Source: Acanthamoeba lenticulata (lineage: Eukaryota > Discosea > Longamoebia > Acanthamoebidae). Taken from it: 64,000 nucleotides of DNA. The notes under the pieces were generated by a model. It did not search any database, had not been told where the DNA came from, and saw only the letters and a list, made by a program, of their open reading frames with translations. This document shows, in pieces, positions 33,192 through 44,807 of the stretch. Positions within the stretch are counted from its first letter, which is position 1. Every line of letters starts with the position of its first letter. The DNA lies in the NCBI GenBank assembly GCA_002179805.1, contig NAVB01000233.1:62001-126000 (forward strand), written 5' to 3'. The translations under genes were made by a program, and so were the position numbers.

Positions 33192-33605
33192 AGGTCACCA
33201 TGATGCCCACAGGCGTTGAGAGGAAGTTGCTGGTTGCAAGTGAACTCGTCCCACAAGGGCCGTGTAGATGGCCGGCCTTTGTGTAGAATTGGCGCAGTGG
33301 TCATGCAGCCCCCGAAGCATGTTTTTTACGCCAGTGCCCCGACCCAATTGTCTCCGGGCATCCCTGTTTTTTACGGCACGTAAATTAAAAAAAATACAAC
33401 CCTTCTCCTTTTCTATCCACATTTCAAAACAGCTTCATCCAAAAGCGCTATCTTCTCCTCAAAGTGATCACAGTTTAAAACGACGGTTCAACAGGGAGGT
33501 GTAGAACTTTACTGGGTTGATAATATGCAAAAGTCAGTTCCACCTTGACACAGATATATCTCCGGGCTGGTTATGTGCTAGGCCTTGTCCCGCGGCCAAC
33601 GTGCT
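33192..33605. other. Convergent intergenic region
   Basis: About 410 bases between the stop of the coiled-coil gene and the stop of the second F-box/ankyrin-like gene. No supported feature. Confidence 0.4.
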
Positions 33606-34295
33606 CTATGGGCAGCCGTGGGCACTGGCCCACTCAAGCACCTCCCAATGGCCTCCTGCTGTTGCGCTGATCGTCGTGTTTGCATTCCATGGGCAGCCGT
33701 TGGCACGTAACCACTGGAGCACTTGCAGATGGCCTCCTCCAGCCGCCATCGCACATGTCCATTCATCCCATGGGCAACCGTTCACATGCAACCACTGAAG
33801 CACGTCCAGGTGACCTCCTGACGCAGCAAAGGTGCAAGTCCACTTGTCCCACGGGCAGCCGCTGGCACGCAACCACTGGAGCACATGCAAGTGGCCTCCT
33901 TCCGCAGCCTCGTTGCAAGTCGACTCGTCCCAAGGGCAGCCGTGCTGATGAGCCCATTGGAGCAGGTTCAAGTGGCCTCCCGCGGCAGCCTCGTGGCAGG
34001 TGTACTCGTCCCAAGGGCAGCCATTGGCGCGTGCCCACTGGAGTAGAGAGAGCCAGCCTTCCCTCGCCAGGCTCGCTGGAAACTCTTCCCCGATTGGGTC
34101 CCTGTCTCGCGTGGTAGATGCCTTGACGAAGCCTCCTGTCCTTTGCCGGCGTGCAACAACATGTTGTAGCTCAAGTGCGTGCGTCCAGCTGCGGCACACG
34201 GAGCGGCAGGAAGGCAGGCCCAAGGGTCGCACAAAGCTGAGGATAACTGCCACAAGCTCCACTGGAAGTGTACCAAAAACATAGCCCTCAGACAT
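33606..34295 (-). CDS. F-box protein with ankyrin-like 'GCPWDE' repeats (second copy)
   Basis: Intronless, ATG 34295 to TAG 33606, 229 aa. A short F-box-like N-terminus (GTLPVELVAVILSFVRPL...CRSVCRSW) is followed by about six repeats of the VLQWLRANGCPWDEWTCAMAA type. The last repeat ends at SAHGCP, so the protein stops within a repeat unit and may be truncated relative to the 386-residue copy at 5.6-6.8 kb. Likely an SCF substrate adaptor by analogy. ATG 34295 is used because the longer frame starts with TTG. Confidence 0.8.
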   Translation of the reverse strand: MSEGYVFGTLPVELVAVILSFVRPLGLPSCRSVCRSWTHALELQHVVARRQRTGGFVKASTTRDRDPIGEEFPASLAREGWLSLLQWARANGCPWDEYTCHEAAAGGHLNLLQWAHQHGCPWDESTCNEAAEGGHLHVLQWLRASGCPWDKWTCTFAASGGHLDVLQWLHVNGCPWDEWTCAMAAGGGHLQVLQWLRANGCPWNANTTISATAGGHWEVLEWASAHGCP

Positions 34296-34690
34296 TGTGG
34301 TGACCAAGTTTCTTTTGCCGTTCAAAAAAAGCCTCTGTCCTTGGCTTCAAGGCAAACTCTTACTTGATCGTTCAAAGAAAAATAAATAAATTTGGAGTTA
34401 GTGCGGAAATTTCTGATCCGTGAGGCTCTTTGTGCTATCTTCAGTTCAGGGCACTTAGCAGTTGAACCTGGCCATGGACACATGCGCTGGTACGCTCTTA
34501 GTTCACGATGAGTGCCGAGTGTGGTGAGGAACTTCACCTTCTGGATTCGGCCTCTGTGCATTGAGTTGACCGCTCCTTGTGTGCTGCGGTGCTGGTGGGG
34601 TACGCAGCAGGCGGAGCAAAGGACACGGTCTCCTTCAACGTGAGTATCTCCAACGAACAGCTTCCGCCGCCGTCGTCCATCACGCATGAG
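34296..34690. promoter_or_regulatory. Divergent spacer; probably holds the 5' exon(s) of the second VWA gene
   Basis: About 395 bases. The frame of the VWA gene is closed just upstream of 34691 (TGA), so an earlier exon must end in phase 1. One option is a tiny exon from ATG 34474 ending at 34489. Another uses the strong GTGAGT donor near 34640. Neither is proven. Confidence 0.4.
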
Positions 34691-37092
34691 GGCACTACTT
34701 TGACGTGGGCCAGGAGGACGAAGCCCTCTTCTCCTGCGACTGGTCCTTTGCTGCGTCCAAGGACCCCCTCAGGTACGCTGAGAATAAAAAAAAAAAAAAA
34801 AACAACAAAGAACATCAAATGTCAAAAAATCAATATAAAAAACACGTGGAACACTGACCGTCGCCTTTGTCAGCGGGAAGATGGAGCACTACGTTGGGTG
34901 TGGCATGCGCAGCAAGCTCGATGGCGATGGCATTCGACGTCACGGCCGTCCGCCCGTGCAGCTGGCCATCGTGCTCGACATCTCGGGCTCCATGAGCTTG
35001 CCGTTCCTGTCGAACGAGACAAAGGACAAGCTCGATGTGGCCAAGGAGTGCATCATCAACCTGCTCAACAACCTCCGCCCGGACGACGCCCTCGGCCTCG
35101 TTGGCTTCGACGACGTACGTCGTTGGCCGATGACCAATGACCAACCTCTTCCTCTTCGTCATGTCGACCGCTCACATCGATGTCTACTTCTTCATGATGT
35201 GTCTGCAGAAGCTGGAGTTAGTGCAGCCGATGACGCGCGTGGCCGACATGAACGTGGCGGCCTTCACAGAGCGGCTTCTCGTCCAGTGCCCACGCAACAG
35301 CACCGACATGGTTCTGGGCATGCGCGGCGGCTACCAGCTCCTGACCGACTTTGCCCCGAAGGCTCCCTCCGGCCCAGCCTTGAAGCGTATCATGTTCCTG
35401 ACCGACGCTGAGGTCCGTCCCTTTGTCCACTTCATCTTCACCATTATCATCGCCGTCGTCGTTGTTGCGCTCACAAGTGCGAGTGAACTGCAGCCGACGG
35501 CCGGGCCACGGGAGGCCGAGCCGCTGCTGGAGATGACCAAGAGCCAGGCCCGGAGCGGCGCGTTCGTGTCCTTTGTCGGGCTGGGCGTGGACTTTGGCGT
35601 GGAGCTGGTCGATCGGCTCGCGCACATCAAGGGCTGCAACTACTTCACCGTCGAGTCGGGGCCGGCGTTCGCGCGCCTCATGGAGGAGGACTTTGACTAC
35701 ATGGTCACGCCCTATTGCTTCGACGTCTCCATCCGCCTGGCGCCCGCCACCTCGTCCACCGTCCGCGTGGAGAGGTGTGTCTCTTCTCGACCTCTATTAT
35801 TTTTTATTTTATTAATGTTATTTTTTTATTTTCTATTATTTTATCTTTTTCCTAACATTTTAAATTTATTTTCCAGGGTTTACGGCTCGCCCGGGTGCGA
35901 GTTGGCACAGAACGGCAACGTACGTTTCATGGCTCCAGTGGCCACACATTTATTTGGATGGCAACTGATGGACAGCAACCGCTGTTGCGCAGTTGTTCGA
36001 GATGGCCAGTGGCCAGCCGTCGAACAAGGACGAGCAGGGCCACACCAAGGGCGCGATAATCCTGGTCAAGCTGGCTCCGCCGCCGCCAGGCGCCCCTCGT
36101 ACCGCCCCCTGAATGTCCTCCTGGACGAGTCGTGGACCTCATCTTTCTCTCTTTCACGCAGGCCAGGCGCGGCTGGAGCTCGACGTGAGCTATGATGATC
36201 TCGACGGCAAGCACTACGCCTTTACCAACACCCTCGACGTATGTTGAATGTCACAACATGAAGTAATAATAAGAAAATATACTAATTAAATATACTAATT
36301 AAATATTCTTAATCAATTATTTATCTATTTATTATTTATATCATATAATAGATCGAGTTTGCAGAAGAGAGGGACGATGCGCCCGAGCGCTACTCCAACG
36401 AGGCCATCAGGAAGGCCATCGTCCTGACGCGCTACGTCAACGCCCTCCGGTGGTGGATCGTAGACCACTCGTCGCATGGCTACGCCCAACAACAAGAGAC
36501 CGAGGCAAAGGCCTCGATCACGGCCGCCACGGGCATCCCGCCCGCGCCTGTGGCGGATGGCCACCGCGGCGGGCGCATGTGGGTGTCGCCCCACTACAAG
36601 GCCGTCGTGTTCCCCGGCCTGATCGACTACATCGAGCGCGAGGCCGAGAAACTTGCCAACGCCGGCCACGACGCAGCCCACCGCCTGCCGGAGCTGACGC
36701 GCCACCTCGTGCGCCTCACGCGCTTCGTCCCCGCGGCCGAGATCCAGCGCGTGCTGCCGGGCCTGACGACCGACGAGGAAGTGGCCTTGACCGCCAAGCT
36801 GACGGCCACACAGCTCCGGGAGCGCTGCGAGGCGGCCCTGGGCGTCGACGACCTGAGCGACCGTCAGGAGGCGTTCGAGGATGAGATCAAGCGGCGCTTG
36901 TTGGCCACGCTCCAGGCCCGCCTCGGGGCGGTGGACAAAGCCCGCCTCCGGGACCTTGAGGGTGAGGGCCTGAAGCAGGCGCTGGCCGAGGCGGCCGATT
37001 TCCTCCAGGGCCGGACCGATCAAGACTGGGACGAATGGCAGAGGATTGCCGAGACGCAGGCAAGGTACCTCGTGCGCACGCAACGTCTCTGA
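34691..37092 (+). CDS. VWA-domain protein (5' exon unresolved)
   Basis: Supported exons: 34691-34772, 34874-35114, 35209-35412, 35494-35774, 35877-35919, 35993-36098, 36162-36238, 36352-37092. The VWA domain shows the MIDAS VLDISGSM, followed by LNNLRPDDALGLVGFDD, RIMFLTDAE and FVSFVGLGVDFGVELVD, then a beta-rich segment (VTPYCFDVSIRLAP). The C-terminal 250 residues are helical (EAIRKAIVLTRYVNALRWWIV; RHLVRLTRFVPAAEIQRVL). The layout resembles amoebal VWA proteins in which the domain is followed by a beta-sandwich and helices. Partner and role are unknown. An N-terminal segment containing HYFDVGQEDEALFSCDW starts the confident part. One intron (after PPPPGAPR) was set by the canonical GT option. 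Confidence 0.8.
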
Positions 37093-37287
37093 ACGGCTCT
37101 GTTTGGTGTCGAATAAAACAATGGACGCTTGCGCTACGACGCGTCGAAGACTTTAGGCCACGTTGCACAACATGTTGGGCTTTTCCGAGAAGTGAATTTT
37201 TACGGGCTTTGGAGTATATTTCCATTGGTACTACGGCAGGGTAAGGTGTCACAGCCTCTTGCCCTTCAGAAGAACCAAACCAACAAG

Positions 37288-37709
37288 ATGGACAACAAAC
37301 CAGCCAAGTGCTCGAAGGAGGGCTGCGACAACTACGGCAGCGGAGAGGATGGTCGATGCAACGCCTGCCGCAACAAAGAGATGACCTCAGAGAAGCGCAA
37401 GCAGGTGCAGGAAGACGTCGCCCAGCGCGTCGAAGCGCGTAAGCGGGCACGCGTGGACGCACGGCCGCCTTGCGTGAAGTGTGGCAGCCAAAACCAGTTC
37501 AGTCCATGATGGCGCGCTCGACCGACGGAAACTACTGGACGCTACCCAATGGAACACAAGGCCAGGGCTACATGCCAGACTTCCCTGGCTTCACGTACGC
37601 CGACGGCATGAAGGTCGAGGTGTGCGTGGACTGCGGCACCGTTGTGGGTCTCGACCTCGAGGCGCTACGCGCTGCTGTGGCGGAGGCGGAGAGAGCCGAC
37701 GTGCTCTAA
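37288..37709 (+). CDS. Small zinc-ribbon protein, frame broken
   Basis: From ATG 37288 the frame encodes a Cys pattern (CSKEGCDNYG...CNACRNKE), a basic helix and CVKCGSQNQ, then stops at 37509. A second frame (-1) carries on with RSTDGNYWTLPNG, GYMPDFPGF and MKVEVCVDCGTVVGLDLE to TAA 37709. CVKCG and CVDCG look like the two knuckles of one zinc ribbon. No GT-AG intron can link them. One extra A in the AAAA run at 37490-37493 would join the frames, so a sequencing error, a pseudogene or frameshifting are all possible. Function unknown. Confidence 0.55.
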
Positions 37710-37804
37710 AAAAGCCGCAAAAATTCAAAAAAATTAAATTATTTACTTTTTATTTTCAGTAATGTAAATTAAATTATTTACATTTTTTAAATGGGAATAA
37801 CTCC

Positions 37805-40800
37805 TCACGAGGACGGTCGGGGCGTGAGCGTGGCTGTCCTTCGTTGGCGCTTCTCCGCCATCGTCGCCACCGGCGTCGTCGGCGCGGCCGTCGTCAACGA
37901 ACTGGGCGCGCTGCCCTTGCTCGTGGTGGCCGCGACGGCGACGTCGCCGTTGTTGTTGACGTCGGCGGCGACGGCATTGTCCTTCTTGCTGGCGTCGTCG
38001 CTGTTATTGAGCGCGCGACGGACGGCCGTGGGTGTGAGCGTCGCGCTCCGTCGCTTGGCGGAAGACGACGGCGACGCCGCCGGGGAGGATCGCGGCGGCG
38101 ACAGCAGCAACGAGGCTGACGATGATGACGATGCCGATGAGGAAGGCGGCAACTGCTCCATTATTGTCGAAGACGAAGCTGGTGATGGTGCGATGATGGA
38201 ATCTGCCTTCGAGGCCGATGTCGTGCTCTCCGGTGTCCCGTTGTCGAGAGGACGGCGGACGGAGGTGGGCGTGAGCGTCGCGCTCCGCCGTGTTGGCGTT
38301 CCTGGCGTCACCGCCGCAGGTGACGATGACGGAGGCGGCGACAGCAGCAATCTGACGTTTGGTGCCACGCTTGATGATGACGATGAAGGCACCGGAAGCG
38401 TCGCCTCCGCCGTGGGCGACGCCGGGAGCGGCGTCGTGGCAGCGGAGGTGCCATCGGCCTGCACGCCGCCGTCGAGCGCCCGGCGGACGGCCGTGGGCGT
38501 GAGCGTCACGCTTCGTCGTTTTTGCGTTTCCGCTTCTGGCGACAGCAGAAGCGACCCGGCGCTTGGTGTCGCGGCTGATGATGTTGATGACGACGGGGAC
38601 GCGAGGACCGGCACCTCCGCCATGGGAGGCGCCGGGATAGGCGTCGTCACAGTGGAGGCGGCATCGGCCTGGGCGCCGACATCGAGAACGCGACGGACGG
38701 TGGTGGGCGTGAGCGTCGCGCTCCGCCGTTTTGTTGGCGTTCCTGGCGTCGTCGCTGACGGCGAGGATGGAGGCGGCGACAGCAGTAAGCCGGCGTTTGG
38801 TGCTGGGGTTGAGGACGAGGACGCGGGGGCCGCCGTCTCCGCCGCCATGGGCAACGCCGGGATCGGCGCGGTAGTCGCGGCAGCGGCGGTGTCATCAGCC
38901 TGGGCGCCAACGTCGAGCGCACGGCGGACGGCGGTGGGCGTGAGGGTCGCGCTTCGCCGTTTTTGTGTCCCCGCTGGCGACAACAACAGAAGCGGCGACG
39001 AAGATGATGAGGATGGAGGCGGCGACAGGGCAGCTGATGAGGATGACGGCGCTGGGACCGCCGCCGCCTCGGGCGACGCCGGGATTGGTGTCGTGGCCGT
39101 GGCCTGCGCGCCGCTGTCGAGCGCCCGTCGGACGGCCGTGGGCGTGAGGGTCGCGCTCCGCCTTTTTTGTGTTCCCGCTGGCGACAACGGCAGCGGCGAC
39201 AGCAGCGGCCCAGCGTTTGACGATGACGATGACGCTGACGCGGAGGCGGGGACCGTCGCCTCCGCCACGGGCGACGCCGGGATCGGCGTTGTTGTGACGG
39301 CGACAGTGGCCGCGGCGGTGTCGTCGGCCTGAGCACCGGTGTCGAGAGCGCGGCGGACGGCGGTGGGCGTAAGCGTCACACTCCGCCGTCTCGTTGACGC
39401 TCCTGGCGTCGTCGCTGGCGACGACGGCAGCGGGGACAGCAGCCCGGTGTTTGATGATGACGCTGACGCGGCCGACGATGACGACGGCGCGAGTGCCGGA
39501 GCCGCTGTCTCGTGTGTTGTGGACGCGGCCGGGATCGGCGTGAGGGCGGCGGTGTCATCGGCCCGTGCGTCGCTGTTGAGCGCGCGGCGGACGGCCGTGG
39601 GCGTGAGGGTCACGCTCAGCCGTTTCGTTGTTCCTGAAGTTGCCGTCGCTGGCGATGACGTTGGCGGAGGCGAGAGAAGCAGCCCGGCGTTGGGCGCCGC
39701 GGCTGGTGAAGACGGCGCAGGGACGGCCGCCTCCTCTACCGTGGGCAAGGCCGGGATCGGAGTGACGGAGGTGACCTTGGCATCAGCCTGGGCGCCGTTG
39801 TCGAGCGCCCGCCGCACGGCGGTGGGCGTGAGGGTCGCGCTCCGCCGTTTCGTTGGCGTCCCTGGCGTCGTCGCTGGCGATGACGACAACGACGATGACG
39901 ATGGAGGCGACAGCAGCAGTCCGGCGTTGGACGACAGCGCGGGGACGGCCGCCTCTGTCGTGGGCGAGGCCGGGATGGGCGGGACTGCGGCAAGGGCGGC
40001 GGGCTGGTCGGGCTCGGCCCGGGAGCCGCTGTTGTCGAGCGCGCGGCGGACGGCCGTGGGCGTGAGGGTCGCGCTCCGCCGTTTCTTCTCCGACGTGGTC
40101 GCTGCCGCCGCCGGTGATGACGACGAGGCTGATGCTGATGATGAGGCCGCCGGCGAAAGCAGCATCACAGGCGACGGCGAAGCTGACGATGAAGGCGCAG
40201 CCACCACCTGCGGCACAGCAGTAGAGATCTCTGGGGTCGCAACAACAATCGCGGCTGTTGGCACGGCGGCAGAGGTGGCCGCGGCATTGGCGGACCGGCG
40301 GACGGCCGTGGGCGTGAGGGTCACGCTCCCCCGTTTCGTTGGCGTTCCTGGCGTCGTCGTTGCTGCGGGCATCGGCGATGATGATGGCGACAGCACCAGC
40401 GCGACGTTTTGCGCCGCGGCTGGAGACGACGGCGCGGGAACTGTCGCCTCCGCCATGGGCAACGCCGGAATCGGCGTCGTGACGGTGGCGGTGTCGTCGA
40501 CCTGCGCGCTGTTGTTGAGCGCGCGGCGGACGGCCGTGGGCGTGAGGGTCACGCTCCGCCGTTTGCTGTCCGTTGACGGCTTGGTGGTCGGCTTTGTTGA
40601 TGAAGCTGATGTCGATGACGTCGTTGATGACGATGGCGCGGGCGTCAAAGGCAACGTTGACGTCGTCGATGGCTCGGCTGGCGGCGCGATGATGAACACC
40701 TCAGGTGGCGGCGTACGGCTGATGGCGGCAGGCGTGTTCGACGGGGTGGCCGGCGCAGGCGTCGTGGTGGTTGCGGCCAATGAAGTGGCTGGGGCAGGCG

Positions 40801-43800
40801 TCGCGGCGACGACGCCGGTGGTGGTTGCAGGCGTGGTGGTCGAGGTGGCGGCCGTGGCGGAGCGCGGGCCGACAGCGGTGGGCGTGAGGGTCACGCTCCT
40901 GCGTGTCGCGTCGGCCGATTTGGACCGGGCGGGCGAGAACACTGTCGACTTGGGCTCGGCCGTCTTCCCCTTCGTGGTGGTCGCGATAATGTCGGGCAGC
41001 GGCAGCCCCGAGGCGTCGTCCTGTGCCTCGGCCGTCTTCTCCTTCGTGGCCGCCGCCATGATCGTCGTTGTAGCTGGCGCTGTCTTTTCGGCCGAGATCC
41101 ACCGCTTCCTTCCGGCGCCGTCACCGATGAGGCTGAGGCCGTCGTCGAGCGCCGCCGAGGCAAAGTTGAGGTGCGTCACGTTCATGAGGATTTGGGTCAT
41201 CTTGGCGTTGGTCTCCTCAAGCTGGCCCTCGAGCCCGTGGCTCCGCTGCTTCTCGGCCTCGAGCTCGGTCGCAAGCCGGTCGGCCCGCTCGCGCTCAAGA
41301 TCGAGCCGCCGGCGCCACTCGTCGGCCCGAGCACGCTCTTCGTCCAGCCGTCGATAGAGCTCGACAACCTGCGCCGTTGTTGCCGCGGTGGCGGCAGCGT
41401 CGCCGGCGCTCGTCGTGTTGTCGCGTCGCTTTCGTTCTTTGTTTTCATTCTTTGCGCGTTGATGTTCGAGGTCGTCAGCCCGCGCGCGCTCGTCCTCGAC
41501 ACGCTGGCCCAGCGCGGCAACCTCGTGACGCCAAGCCTCAGTGCGGCGCTCGAGCTCGGCCCGTACATGGGCCTCGCTTCGTCGGGCCTCCTCGGTCTCG
41601 TGCTGCCGCTCGGCCAGAGCGCGCTCAAGGTCCCGGCACTGAGTGCGCGTCTTGACCAGCCGCCGCGTGACAGCTTCGAGCTCGGCCCGCGTCGCCCGCT
41701 GGCGCTCGCGCCAGAACTCGGCGCCCTCGACCTGTCCATCCTCGTCACCCTCGTCGTCGTTTTCATTGCCGTCGGCCGAGTGTCGTTCGACTCCATTGCT
41801 TCGGCGCTCGTCGTGATTGCCGTTGACGACATGACCATCCTCATCACCATGATGACGACCATTCTCCTGAGCATGATTTTCTTCTTTTCCTTCTTCCTCT
41901 TCTTCTTCTTCTTCAACGGCAGAGACCGTGTCGTGACCACCGCTGGTGGCAGAGTCGTTGCCCGTCGAACGCCGCCTCCCGCGTGGCCACACGCCGGCGC
42001 CATCGTCCACGATGTCGGCCTCGGCCTCGTCGTATCCATTGTTCTGGTCACACTCGTAGCTGTCATCGAATTCGTGGTCCTCCTCGCCCACCCGCTCGGA
42101 GCCGCTGGCGGCTGCTGATGAGCCTCCGCCCTCGCTCCCGCGCCTCGAGGTCGTCGTCTTGGACGAGCTCTGCTTTGTGTTTGTCTTGGTCGTCGCGCTC
42201 TTCTTTCCTGCGGTCGACGCGGTCGACGGCTTAGCGACTGGCTTAGCCGGAGCCTTGGCGCCTGCTCGCCTCGGCGACGTGCCCGGCGGGTGGTTGCGGT
42301 AAAGGTCACCGCCGCCGATGGCCGCCGTCACGTCGTGGACTACAGTCGGGAAGTCCTGGAGGGTCTTGGAACGGGGCGACGGCAGCGGCGACAAACGCGA
42401 GCGTGGCGGGAGCGACAGCAGCGGCAGCGACAGGCGCTGGCCTCGCTTGGCCGCCGCCGCCGCCATGGTGGCCGCAGCTGCGGCGGCCGCGCTGCCATTG
42501 GCCTCGCCATCCCGGTCGCTCTTGGATAGGCCGCCGGCCTTGCGGCGCCGCTGAAGCGTGGGCATAGTCGCGTGGGTGACGAGCACCGGTGGCGTCAAGA
42601 AGGTGCGCCCGCCGCCGGTGGCGGCCGGTCCAGCGTTGAAGGGCGTCGCCGGCTGAGAGGCGGCGGTGGCCGAGAGGGTCCTGACGTTGTTGGCAGAGGT
42701 GTGTCGCGACAGACGACGGCGGCTTGATGATCGGCTCAGCCGCGCGGGCTCGGACGAGGACGACGAGGACGATGACGACAACGAGCGCGACCCGACCGTC
42801 TCGTGCTCGCTCAGTTCGTCGTCGGCCGACTGCTCGCTGTCATCGCGGTCGCTGCCGCCGCCGGCGATGTAGGCCGGGAAGGCAAAGGCCGGCGGCTGCT
42901 CAGCCAGGCCCGGTCCGGGCGGCTGGGTCATGGGCGGCACATGTGCCGGGTCCGGAGTGCCCGTGCCCGCGGCCGCCGCCGCGGCTGTGGCATGATGGCT
43001 CGGCAGCATGTTTTCTTTCCAGATGAGGTAGACGCAGCCGACGCAGGTGGTGAGGATGATGACCCAGCACGTGTAGTAGATGACGGGGTTGTTCACCGCA
43101 AAGTCCAAGTAGCTCTTCTTGAGGGCCCGCAGCCAGCCGAGCGACGTGGCCGTCATGATCGGCGTCGTGGGCGGCGGTGGCGGCGGAACGCTGTGGGCCT
43201 TGTTCTTTTCTTTCTCCTTTTCCTTCTCCTTCTCCTTTTCTTTCTCCTTCTTGGAGACCTTCTCGTCCTCGTGGTGGAGGTGCTTGATGAGCTTCTTGAT
43301 GCCCTTCTCTTTCTTGTCGAGCTTGCCGTCGTGGTTGACGTCGAACGGGTCGTAGCAGGCCTCGGACTCGCCCTCGGCATCGGCATCGGCCTCAGCCTCC
43401 CCCTCGCCCTCGACACCAACGTCAACTTCGTCGCTGTAGCGGTCCTCGGTCCTGCCGCCGCTGCCAGCGAAGGGCTTGTGATGGGCCGGCGTCACGTCGG
43501 CCGCGCCATAGCCGCTGTTGACACCGCCGCCGGCGGCGGTGGAGCTCATGACGGTGCCCAAGACAAAGTAGAGGACAAAGAGGAAGACGCCGATGGCCGC
43601 ACCGATGGTCATGATCTTGTACTCGGTTGTGCTGCGCTCGTACTTGAGCGTGATAAACTTGGTGAAGAGGTAGCACAGTGCGATGTAGATCAACAGGCAG
43701 CCCGTCAGCACGAAACCCAGCACGAGCGCCATTGCTGGTGTCTCCTGCAGACGTCATTGGAATTGAGTAATCTCATGATTTAAATCCAAGGTGGACGGGC

Positions 43801-44031
43801 GAGGCGTACTCGAATGCTGAGGGCCTCGTAGAGGTGGGAAAGAGGCCAGATGGAGAGGCAGTGATGAGGATCGTTGTAGCAGATGAATGGAATGAAGAAT
43901 GACGTGGCTCCGATGATGAGCGCTTTGATGGCAAGCGGCAACTTGGCCGGATCGAAGAAGATGGAGAGCAGCATGCCAAGCAGCAGCTCGAGAATGTAGA
44001 GATGAGGCGACCATTTCGTGCCCCCTCGCAT
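37805..44031 (-). CDS. Giant multipass membrane protein with EF-hand, coiled coil and 14 TLTP repeats
   Basis: Two exons, 44031-43810 and 43744-37805, joined in phase 0; 2053 aa. N-terminal helices: LYILELLLGMLLSIFF and LPLAIKALIIGATSFFIPF in exon 1; ALVLGFVLTGCLLIYIALCYL, IMTIGAAIGVFLFVLYFVLG and VIYYTCWVIILTTCVGCVYLIW in exon 2. An EF-hand-like loop (DVNHDGKLDKKE, ~209-220) sits between TM4 and TM5, followed by a KE-rich run. Residues ~330-800 are Ser/Pro/acidic disorder. A long Arg/Glu coiled coil (~800-1000) follows. The C-terminal half is 14 degenerate copies of RRSxTLTPTAVRRAL with Ser/Pro/Ala linkers. No homologous family is recognised. Plus-strand ORFs opposite the repeats are shadows. 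The start could lie in a further upstream exon. Confidence 0.8.
37808..40920 (-). repeat. Tandem repeat array (~190-350 bp units) encoding TLTPTAVRRAL motifs
   Basis: Fourteen copies of the motif RRS(V/A)TLTPTAV, at minus-strand positions near 40.90, 40.55, 40.32, 40.07, 39.83, 39.61, 39.37, 39.14, 38.95, 38.72, 38.50, 38.27, 38.04 and 37.82 kb. The motif is strongly conserved, the linkers are not. The first copy ends VGPR and the last is cut to TLTPRPSS. Confidence 0.9.
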
Positions 44032-44807
44032 TTTCAACGAAGCAGGCCGCCGACGGTCTGTCGTTCAGGCGTAGTCCAAGGGCACACTTCGGCCCAAGGT
44101 GAGTGCTACAACACCGTGGCACTATGTTGTAAGTGCAGAGAGATGACCTCGATTTTGCTGGATGGATAAGAGCAAAACTTGCAAAACAACAAAAAGAAGC
44201 TAAAATCACTGAAAAACGCTGATTGGGCAAGACCACAGACCAGTTCCAGAATGCGTAGAATGCAGAAGCTGGTTGAGCCACGTCTGGCAAGAGGGGATGA
44301 AGATGTATTGGCGACGTTGGCGCCTCGAGGGCGCACCTTGCATGTTCTTGCAGCTGTCAGCGCACTACGCCAAAGGATAGTTGCATAGATGAAATGCTGT
44401 CGTCACTAAAACAGACAAGAGCTGCTAAAAAGGCATGTGACCACCGCAGTAGGAAGGTCCATGCGCTGCCAGTTCTCGTGCCGAGACAGGCGGACCAACG
44501 CAAAGAGGTCAACAAATCTACGCTGCGACTCCTGCTCCAGGAGAGGCCTCGACTCGCCCTTCCGGTCTGAACTAGGTGGCTCCGGGGACGTCTTCTCGCC
44601 ATGGCCGCCCCTCCCAGGGTGCCAAGTCCGTCTCCCACTCACTTCTTCTGGTAAAAGATTCTCCAATCTTTGTTTCTCATCTTCTTTTCTCTCATCCCAG
44701 GTACCTTGTCCTTCAAGGACGGGGACGACGTGGGCAGCCGCCGGCATGCCACGACCAAACCGCTACCGACTCCACCGACACGAGGGCCCGCCCCACCTCC
44801 GCGCAGT
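44032..44807. promoter_or_regulatory. Divergent region between the giant repeat protein and the RhoGAP gene
   Basis: About 775 bases. A possible RhoGAP 5' exon begins at ATG 44600 in good context and ends at a GTAAAA donor near 44650. Its phase does not join the downstream frame through the obvious CAG at 44700, so it is not included. Otherwise nothing supported. Confidence 0.4.

Noticed and set aside
37470..37509. Programmed -1 frameshift in the zinc-ribbon gene
   Set aside because: The local heptamer does not fit X XXY YYZ, and no clear stimulatory structure is seen. A missing A is simpler.
37791..41357. Two long plus-strand ORFs (513 and 672 codons) opposite the giant repeat gene
   Set aside because: They have no TM, EF-hand or known motif and arise because strong third-position GC bias and tandem repeats keep the antisense frame open. 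The minus strand has coherent domains.
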